DNA from: Nitrosomonas sp.
Lineage (GTDB): Bacteria > Pseudomonadota > Gammaproteobacteria > Burkholderiales > Nitrosomonadaceae
Assembly: GCA_021774205.1 (NCBI GenBank)
Contig: JAJFJI010000163.1
Location: forward strand, 1 to 5,046
Length of the DNA: 5,046 bases
Direction of reading: 5' to 3'
Positions 1 to 4,494 of the stretch are shown one piece after another. The translations under genes were made by a program, and so were the position numbers. Numbering within the stretch: position 1 is the first letter of the stretch; each line of letters opens with the position of its first letter. The notes beneath the pieces were generated by a model. It ran no database searches. It worked only from the letters and a program-made list of their open reading frames with translations, and was not told the origin of the DNA.

Positions 1-512
1 TGGCACCTGCTATTTGGTCGAGGGATAGCATGCCTTGGTACCAGCGGTTATTGTTGTGGTCAGCCGTACGGATACTGCCGGGTAAACGTCTGACCGGTGA
101 AGGCCTGGAGATTAAACCATCTGACAATATCGAAATGTTGCGCACCTGGGCACGTGATCCACTGGTTATTAAAGCAACCCGCGTGGACGTTTTGTATGGT
201 GTTACAAATTTAATGGATAGAGCTGTCAGTTCTTCGAAAAAACTTCAGACCAATGCCTTACTATTGTACGGCAAGCATGACGAAATTATTCCCAGACAAC
301 CGACCTGTCAATTACTCACAACATTAGCCAGCCAACCAGCATACAAAACCGAAACGGTCATTTATGACAAGGGACATCACATGCTGACACGTGATCTCCA
401 TGCAAATCTTGTTTTGCAGGACATCGCTGACTGGATACTTTCACAACAAAAGGTCCGGATGGCAGACCATGGTTATTGCGCAGGCTCCCCCCGTAGTCTG
501 AACAAGTCGTAA
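1..512 (+). CDS. alpha/beta hydrolase (monoglyceride lipase / lysophospholipase type), C-terminal part
   Basis: The reading frame is open to the left edge (first full codon at base 3, reading APAIWSRDS before the Met at base 30), so this is the 3' end of a longer gene, not a gene starting at that Met. About 169 residues are visible. The stretch MPWYQRLLLW, then LTGEGLEIKPSDN and RDPLVIKATR, is typical of the lid and post-lid region of serine hydrolases of the monoglyceride lipase/PldB group. LLLYGKHDEIIP carries the expected catalytic Asp (codon 279-281), and YDKGHHMLTRD carries the catalytic His, most likely the second one (codon 378-380). The nucleophilic Ser (GxSxG) would lie left of the window. 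Such enzymes cleave acyl esters of mono- or lysophospho-lipids; the substrate here is unknown. About 20 residues follow the last conserved helix (DWILSQQ), a slightly long tail. No clear signal is visible for its termination. Confidence 0.88.
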   Translation, partial: APAIWSRDSMPWYQRLLLWSAVRILPGKRLTGEGLEIKPSDNIEMLRTWARDPLVIKATRVDVLYGVTNLMDRAVSSSKKLQTNALLLYGKHDEIIPRQPTCQLLTTLASQPAYKTETVIYDKGHHMLTRDLHANLVLQDIADWILSQQKVRMADHGYCAGSPRSLNKS

Positions 513-605
513 GAGTGCAAGCAATGTCTATCTTCGTGTAATTTTTAATGCCCTTTTCCCTGCCCCTTAACATTATTACAAGTAATCTGCTTTTCTTAAT
601 TTAAG

Positions 606-630
606 GTGCTCGATTTTTGTCAATCAGCAC
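606..630. repeat. stem-loop in the convergent intergenic gap (first of two)
   Basis: GTGCT (606-610) pairs with AGCAC (626-630), and GATT (612-615) pairs with AATC (622-625), leaving one bulged C and a six-base loop. It lies between the convergent hydrolase and TMEM175-type genes, where terminators are expected, but no T-run follows the stem on either strand. A terminator role is therefore only possible. The rest of the 245-base gap (513-757) holds no ORF I would defend. Confidence 0.35.
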
Positions 631-633
631 ATC

Positions 634-659
634 AAGACCACCTTGTTCAACTAGGTCTT
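634..659. repeat. stem-loop in the convergent intergenic gap (second of two)
   Basis: AAGACC (634-639) and GGTCTT (654-659) form a perfect six-base inverted repeat around a 14-base loop, starting three bases after the preceding stem-loop. Neither strand shows a T-run after it. It may be part of a bidirectional transcription end for the hydrolase and channel genes, or a chance dyad. Confidence 0.35.
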
Positions 660-757
660 AATAGTGGCAAAACGTATTCAGCTAAATTTAATGAACCTGC
701 TTTGTATGTAATGATACGATTGTTAGCAAGAACTTACCAAATGAACCGTGTTTTCCT

Positions 758-1357
758 TTAGGGATATCTGCGTCGAAAAAATAATAACCAGACTGGAAAT
801 AATAACCAGAGTGCGATAGCTGCGTTGACGTTGATAAAACTGATTAGAATTGAACCCAGCGCAAAAAAAAGGGTAAGGTACATCACCCACCATTTTGGAT
901 TTGTCCATTCCTTGGTGGCGTCTTTGCTATGCCACTCGGTTTTGGTGACGGCGTATCGATGAAGAAAGGCTAATGAAAGACTAGCCAAGCCCAGGGACCC
1001 AGAGAATAGGATCACCGCAAGTGCATCTTGCTCGTAACGACCAATCAATGAAGCTGTAAAAGGAATAAGGGACACAAACAGCAGATGTGCAAAGTTCAGC
1101 CAGAAAGTTTTATAATCGCATTTCTCAAGAGGTTTGAGAATCCAATGATTTTTTATCCAAAGTAGCGCCGCTACGAAAAAACTGATCAAGTAAGCCACGA
1201 AATTAGGGGTTTGCTCATGCAAATCGACTAGAAGCTGTCTGTCGACCAATCCGGGTGTCTCGGGAGCATGGAGATCCAGCACAAGGAGCGTGATGACTAT
1301 TGCGTAAACACCATCGGTAAGGGCGTTTAGACGTCCCAGTGTATTAATCTCAACCAA
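758..1357 (-). CDS. TMEM175/DUF1211 family integral membrane protein (probable potassium channel)
   Basis: The 199-residue protein matches the usual length of bacterial TMEM175-type channels, which are tetrameric, non-canonical potassium-selective channels in the inner membrane. The family signature is in the first helix: RLNALTDGVYAIVITLLVLDL at residues 9-29, corresponding to the common R-x-x-x-(F/L)-(S/T)-D-G pattern with Thr in place of the usual Ser. Further helices are near 52-68, 84-105, 111-133, 155-174 and 176-195, six in all. LWIKNHWIL (66-74) and NFAHLLFVSLIPFTASLIG (88-106) match the conserved W..H and N...L..PF segments. The protein ends in a basic tail (RRRYP). The start is TTG at 1355-1357: an in-frame TGA at 1367-1369 excludes a longer product, no ATG or GTG lies between, and a GAGGA site sits six bases upstream. 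It follows the permease gene by 108 bases on the same strand. The family is secure; the ion carried and the physiological role are inferred from characterised relatives. Confidence 0.85.
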   Translation of the reverse strand: MVEINTLGRLNALTDGVYAIVITLLVLDLHAPETPGLVDRQLLVDLHEQTPNFVAYLISFFVAALLWIKNHWILKPLEKCDYKTFWLNFAHLLFVSLIPFTASLIGRYEQDALAVILFSGSLGLASLSLAFLHRYAVTKTEWHSKDATKEWTNPKWWVMYLTLFFALGSILISFINVNAAIALWLLFPVWLLFFRRRYP

Positions 1358-1363
1358 AAGATT

Positions 1364-1368
1364 TCCTC
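1364..1368 (-). promoter_or_regulatory. ribosome binding site fixing a TTG start
   Basis: On the minus strand GAGGA is followed by a six-base spacer and then TTG at 1357. This decides the start of the TMEM175-type gene. The ATG at 1368-1370 overlaps the site but is in another frame and encodes only MRKSFG before a stop. Confidence 0.65.
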
Positions 1369-1416
1369 ATTTCTTAATTATTGGCGCACAGCAATAATAG
1401 CGATAGCGCGAACCGG

Positions 1417-1445
1417 ATCATTTCAATATAACGGTTGCAAGTCAA
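1417..1445 (-). promoter_or_regulatory. candidate sigma70-type promoter for the TMEM175-type gene
   Basis: On the minus strand TTGACT (1440-1445) is followed after 17 bases by AATGAT (1417-1422). The -35 match is 5 of 6 and the -10 match is 4 of 6. The -10 box lies about 60 bases before the TTG start. Such a promoter would let the channel gene be expressed independently of the decarboxylase and permease. The -10 is weak, so this is tentative. Confidence 0.3.
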
Positions 1446-1459
1446 CAAATATTGCTTGC
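1437..1459. repeat. stem-loop just after the permease gene
   Basis: GCAAG (1437-1441) pairs with CTTGC (1455-1459), and CAA (1443-1445) pairs with TTG (1452-1454), with one bulged T and a six-base loop. It begins seven bases after the permease stop codon and overlaps the -35 box of the candidate promoter. There is no T-run, so it is not a standard intrinsic terminator. It could attenuate read-through, stabilise the upstream mRNA end, or be an operator. Confidence 0.35.
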
Positions 1460-1465
1460 TATTAG

Positions 1466-2410
1466 TCAAGACTGGTTTTTAAGCTTTTTGCGCTTTCTGA
1501 TGAATGTTTCAAATAAATAAATAAGTAAAATCCACGGAATTTCTCCGACAGCCATGATGACACCCACCTCCGGTGCAAAGTAAAGGAACCCAATGGCAAG
1601 CCCGACAGAATTACTATTCGCACCAGAAGCAACTGCATAGCTGATTTTTTTATCTTCCTCCATTTTCCAGGCAAAGAGCCAGCCAAAAACATAAAAAGCG
1701 CCATAGACAAAACTTAATAATAAAACGGAAATCCATAGGATGGAAAAGTCGATAAAGAAATGCTCCTTCCGTTGCGCCACAATTAGCATCACCATTGCAC
1801 CAATAAAAATGGCTGACCAGAATGAGCCGTTTTCATCCATCCATTGATCGGCTTTTGGGATATATTTTTTAAAGATGGAAAAATAGATAAACGTTGGTAA
1901 AAAGATAATCAGTAACAACAGCAGACCCATATTTACCGGGTCAATATGAACACCTGAAAAACCCAAGAACGACAAGATGACCGGCAAAATAAAAGGGCAT
2001 AAAGCGAAAGAACTGACTACCAAAATGAGGGCCAAGACTGAATTACCGCCTAATAAAACGCTCAAAGGTAGCGCGCTGACTCCGGCAGGTGATAATGCTA
2101 AAAGTAATGCGGCAATAGCATATTCTGTCGGCAAGACCATATTCAGCCCCCAAAACAGACAAACCGGAAAGACTAGGAAGCGTAAAATATAAAATACAGC
2201 AGGTGCGTTAAGATGCCCGCGCCCAAAATTAGACCAGATAATTTTTGGGCAGGAAAAGAAAATCACCAACGCTAAGAAAACATTAATAGTGGCTGGGTGC
2301 AAGCCGTCTAGCCCTGGAATGATAAATCCCAACGCAAAGAAAATAATAAAAACAATGCCAAAATTATTTTCAACAAATGATTTCAAATGAAGCCCATTCC
2401 AAAACGCCAT
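1466..2410 (-). CDS. bile acid:sodium symporter (BASS/SBF)-like permease
   Basis: This 314-residue inner-membrane protein has about ten hydrophobic helices (near 17-34, 40-58, 71-91, 95-113, 120-149, 159-180, 195-213, 219-247, 257-279, 282-302) and a basic tail (RKRKKLKNQS). Length and helix count fit the BASS/SBF fold. The two regions that form the crossed helices in that fold are recognisable: SPAGVSALPLSVLLGGNSVL (107-126), and ANSNSVGLAIGF (264-275) after KKISYAVASG. The second resembles the family pattern ending in QNSGLA, but the acidic and Gln residues that help bind sodium in the characterised bacterial homologue are not evident. The sodium dependence and substrate are therefore open. 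The ATG at 2408-2410 is the only sensible start, since an in-frame TAA lies 48 bases upstream; its ribosome binding site is poor. It follows the decarboxylase by 52 bases on the same strand and is probably cotranscribed. GABA, glutamate or another organic anion are possible substrates by context only. A more distant secondary carrier family (for example AEC) is the alternative. Confidence 0.72.
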   Translation of the reverse strand: MAFWNGLHLKSFVENNFGIVFIIFFALGFIIPGLDGLHPATINVFLALVIFFSCPKIIWSNFGRGHLNAPAVFYILRFLVFPVCLFWGLNMVLPTEYAIAALLLALSPAGVSALPLSVLLGGNSVLALILVVSSFALCPFILPVILSFLGFSGVHIDPVNMGLLLLLIIFLPTFIYFSIFKKYIPKADQWMDENGSFWSAIFIGAMVMLIVAQRKEHFFIDFSILWISVLLLSFVYGAFYVFGWLFAWKMEEDKKISYAVASGANSNSVGLAIGFLYFAPEVGVIMAVGEIPWILLIYLFETFIRKRKKLKNQS

Positions 2411-2421
2411 CGTATATTCAT
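2383..2421 (-). other. possible 12-codon leader ORF overlapping the permease start
   Basis: On the minus strand an ATG at 2419-2421 opens a frame reading MNIRWRFGMGFI and stops with TGA at 2383-2385, overlapping the first codons of the permease in another frame. AAGAGA (2428-2433) lies six bases before this ATG but 17 bases before the permease ATG, so the better-placed ribosome site belongs to the short frame. It may couple or dampen permease translation. It may equally be coincidence in an AT-rich spacer. Confidence 0.22.
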
Positions 2422-2462
2422 TTGATTTCTCTTGCAGTTTGTTTCGATCTTAGTTAATCCGG

Positions 2463-3860
2463 TCAATGGTGAAAACCGGAAGCTTCTGTGGACGTCATCG
2501 GGGTGTGAATAGGATGCTGCTGGAAGTAGTCGATCGCTCGTTTCATGTCGCCCACCAGCAGCGAAGCCAAATCCCGGCTAACACCATGCCGTACCATGAT
2601 CCGCTGGATGATCAAGTCCTGGCGGTTAGCCGGCAATGAGTAGGCCGGCACCTGCCAACCGCGACTCCGCAAACGATCAGCAATGTCGTATAGACTGAAC
2701 CCTGGGTCCACGCCTTCTTTTATCTTCCAGCACAACGCCGGGATGCCCGCTTCCATCCCGCCTCCATAGATGATTTCAAAAGGACCCAGTTTTTCGATTT
2801 CACTGGCGAGGTAGTTTGCCGTTTGGTAACAGGCCGTATGGATCTTGCGATAGCCCTCCTTTCCAAGCCGAAGGAAATTGTAATATTGGCAAACAACTTG
2901 CCCGCCAGGTCGCGAAAAATTCAGTGCGATATCGCGCATGTTGCCGCCCAGATAATTGACCCAGAAGACGAGTTCTTCTGGAAGATCTTTCGCCTCTCGC
3001 CAGACGATCCAGCCGACGCCTAGTGGTGAAAGACCGAATTTGTGGCCCGAAGAATTGATTGACTTGACACGCGGGATGCGGAAATCCCAAACCAGGTCGG
3101 GCGCACAGAACGGCGCAAGAAAGCCACCGCTGGCACCATCGACGTGGATTGGAATATCCAGGCCCTGATCTTTTTCCAGTTTATCCAGCGCATTAGCCAC
3201 TGCCTGAACAGGTTCGTATTGGCAAGTGAAGGTAACGCCCAACGTCGGCACCACGCCAATCGTGTTTTCGTCACAGCGTTTGATGACCTCCTCTGGCGTC
3301 ATCACTAGCCGCCCCTGCTCCATCGGTATCTCGCGTAACTCGATGTCCCAATAACGAGCGAACTTGTGCCAACAAATCTGAACAGGACCGCTGATCATAT
3401 TCGGCTTGTCTATCGGTTTGCCCGCGGCCTTTTGTCTTGCCTCCCAGCGGCGTTTCATCGCCATGCCGCCGAGCATCGCGGCTTCGCTCGAGCCGGTCGT
3501 CGAGCTGCCAATCGTGTTGGCCTCTGCCGGTGAATTCCAGAGATCGGCCAACATGTGTATACAGCGGGCTTCGATTTCTCCTGTTTGCGGATATTCATCC
3601 TTGTCAACCATATTTTTGTCCATACACTCATCCATGAGTTTGTGGACCTCAGGCTCTGCCCAGGTCTGACAGAATGTCGCCAGGTTCTGGCGAGAATTCC
3701 CGTCCAGCATCAGTTCGTCATGCACCACCGAATAGGCATGGCGCGGATCGTGTTCCGAGTCCGGGAACCTATATTTTGGCATTCTGACAGAGAGATCAAC
3801 AGAAGCGTATACGTCGTCTTCAAGATTGTTTCGTACTGAGTCTTTTTCATTCAAAGCCAT
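2463..3860 (-). CDS. gadB: glutamate decarboxylase (PLP-dependent, GadA/GadB type)
   Basis: The enzyme converts L-glutamate to GABA and CO2 in the cytoplasm, consuming a proton. At 465 residues it is almost exactly the length of E. coli GadB (466) and colinear with it. Visible landmarks are DELMLDGNSRQNLATFCQTW (48-67), the phosphate-binding TGSSEA (122-127, Ser124/Ser125), VQICWHKFARYWD (160-172), HVDGASGGFLAPF (239-251) with the PLP-ring Asp241, and INSSGHKFG (268-276) with Lys274 as the Schiff-base lysine (Lys276 in E. coli). The C-terminus ends GFHH, so a His at 465 matches the E. coli His465 that closes the active site at neutral pH. The first ~45 residues differ from the E. coli acid-sensing N-terminus. 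The start ATG (3858-3860) has AAGGGA eight bases upstream. The permease gene follows 52 bases downstream. The gene is noticeably richer in G+C than its neighbours. The usual antiporter partner GadC is not in the window. Confidence 0.97.
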   Translation of the reverse strand: MALNEKDSVRNNLEDDVYASVDLSVRMPKYRFPDSEHDPRHAYSVVHDELMLDGNSRQNLATFCQTWAEPEVHKLMDECMDKNMVDKDEYPQTGEIEARCIHMLADLWNSPAEANTIGSSTTGSSEAAMLGGMAMKRRWEARQKAAGKPIDKPNMISGPVQICWHKFARYWDIELREIPMEQGRLVMTPEEVIKRCDENTIGVVPTLGVTFTCQYEPVQAVANALDKLEKDQGLDIPIHVDGASGGFLAPFCAPDLVWDFRIPRVKSINSSGHKFGLSPLGVGWIVWREAKDLPEELVFWVNYLGGNMRDIALNFSRPGGQVVCQYYNFLRLGKEGYRKIHTACYQTANYLASEIEKLGPFEIIYGGGMEAGIPALCWKIKEGVDPGFSLYDIADRLRSRGWQVPAYSLPANRQDLIIQRIMVRHGVSRDLASLLVGDMKRAIDYFQQHPIHTPMTSTEASGFHH

Positions 3861-3868
3861 TTTTGGTG

Positions 3869-3874
3869 TCCCTT
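3869..3874 (-). promoter_or_regulatory. ribosome binding site of the glutamate decarboxylase gene
   Basis: AAGGGA on the minus strand lies eight bases before the ATG at 3860 and supports that start codon. Confidence 0.6.
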
Positions 3875-3976
3875 TTGTTTGTAGATTTGAAGGTGTACCA
3901 TAGGGATTCTACGCTCAAACCAATGGAATTTTTTAAAACATAATAATCAATGGGTTGGAATTATTTTCTTATTGGC

Positions 3977-4001
3977 AACCTTAACTGAGTCAGTTGTGGT
4001 T
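3977..4001. promoter_or_regulatory. 25-base near-palindrome, candidate operator upstream of the decarboxylase
   Basis: The core is a perfect dyad, AACTGA (3983-3988) and TCAGTT (3990-3995), around a single central G at 3989. Two mismatched positions outward, AACC (3977-3980) and GGTT (3998-4001) extend the symmetry, giving ten paired positions of twelve. The centre is 129 bases before the decarboxylase ATG. Size and symmetry suit a dimeric helix-turn-helix regulator acting from upstream. The regulator is not identifiable here. Confidence 0.45.
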
Positions 4002-4054
4002 AATGCTATGCATTTTTGAACAAATCTTTACATTGAATCTAGGTTAGGTCGGCA

Positions 4055-4083
4055 CTTCAATTTAAGCCAGAGAATAATTGAAG
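4055..4083. repeat. 8-base perfect inverted repeat with 13-base spacer
   Basis: CTTCAATT (4055-4062) and AATTGAAG (4076-4083) are exact reverse complements. The arm starts are 21 bases apart, about two helical turns, as in sites bound by a dimer on one DNA face. Two more TTGAA copies (4016-4020, 4033-4037) lie just to the left. As RNA it would form an AT-rich hairpin without a T-run, so a protein-binding role is more plausible than termination. Confidence 0.4.
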
Positions 4084-4302
4084 CGAGATAAATGTTAAAA
4101 GAGTCAAGTCGACATTAGATAGAATTATTCCATTTTCTCATGAGCCACTCTGCTTTTCTTAACAGTTGCTTATCCTGTTGTACTTGTGTTGTTGCTGAAG
4201 TCACGCTTAGCAAGCTTTTATCAACACCTATACCCGAGCCAATTTATTATAGCTTGAACGAAATCTAAGAGGATGTCGATCGCTGGATAACGTTTTATAA
4301 CC

Positions 4303-4307
4303 AGGAG
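4303..4307 (+). promoter_or_regulatory. strong ribosome binding site before the 57-codon ORF
   Basis: AGGAG followed by a seven-base spacer and ATG at 4315 is near-ideal. It is the best Shine-Dalgarno match in the window, and the main reason to treat the short ORF behind it as real. Confidence 0.5.
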
Positions 4308-4314
4308 CGACCGC

Positions 4315-4488
4315 ATGTCAGGAAAGTATTGCTATGACAATAAGTCTCGGCAAACTTGGTTGGATGCTAAAGCACGAGCAAAGGACAAGCAATTGGATCA
4401 CTTGTTTGTGCCATCGGATCGTCAGAATCATCTGACAAATTTGTCTGCATTAACTAACTGTCTATCTATCAGATCAGAACGAAACTAA
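4315..4488 (+). CDS. small hypothetical protein, 57 residues
   Basis: The frame begins MSGKYCYDNKSRQTWLDAK and ends with tandem stops (TAA at 4486-4488, then TAG). I do not recognise a family. The product is hydrophilic and basic, with about ten Lys/Arg against six Asp/Glu, and has two Cys (residues 6 and 49), no membrane segment and no signal peptide. Residues 12-31 look helical and charged. The start is set by the AGGAG site seven bases upstream; an in-frame TAA not far upstream (about 4288-4290) rules out a much longer N-terminus. It converges on the PilZ gene with six bases between the stop codons. The lack of homology recognition and the short length keep confidence moderate. It could also be a decayed fragment of a longer gene. 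Confidence 0.42.
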   Translation: MSGKYCYDNKSRQTWLDAKARAKDKQLDHLFVPSDRQNHLTNLSALTNCLSIRSERN

Positions 4489-4494
4489 TAGGTA

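Larger units (their letters stand above)
3861..4314. other. 454-base non-coding region upstream of the decarboxylase and the small ORF
   Basis: This AT-rich stretch separates two divergently read genes, so promoters for both should lie here. No convincing -35/-10 pair was found: TAGAAT (3909-3914, minus strand) would serve as a -10 box about 50 bases before the decarboxylase ATG, but nothing like TTGACA stands 16-18 bases before it. Two inverted repeats, listed separately, are the clearest structures. TTGAA or its complement TTCAA occurs four times between 4016 and 4082, with start spacings of 17, 23 and 22 bases. The longest other ORF is 42 codons at 4140-4268 with no ribosome site, and I do not call it a gene. 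Confidence 0.6.

Noticed and set aside
358..573. 71-codon minus-strand ORF antisense to the hydrolase end
   Set aside because: It lies mostly opposite a well-supported coding frame, has no ribosome binding site, and its product has no recognisable pattern.
575..586. ATTAC-AA-GTAAT dyad
   Set aside because: Five-base AT-rich arms are common by chance, and it has no contextual support.
1977..2192. 71-codon plus-strand ORF rich in Lys and Thr
   Set aside because: It is the mirror of hydrophobic permease codons. It has no ribosome site and only low-complexity composition.
2800..3839. Several 66-96 codon ORFs in other frames within the decarboxylase gene
   Set aside because: All fall within the unambiguous gadB frame. 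Long alternative frames are expected in its G+C-rich coding sequence.
3909..3914. TAGAAT as the -10 box of a gadB promoter
   Set aside because: No acceptable -35 box lies at 16-18 bases, so I mention it only in the intergenic entry and do not call a promoter.
4205..4219. GCTT-AGC-AAGC followed by TTTT, terminator-like
   Set aside because: The stem is only four base pairs with a three-base loop, and no upstream plus-strand gene needs terminating there.
4140..4268. 42-codon plus-strand ORF beginning MSHSAFLNSCLSCC
   Set aside because: No Shine-Dalgarno sequence precedes it and no family is recognised. The Cys-rich start alone is not enough.
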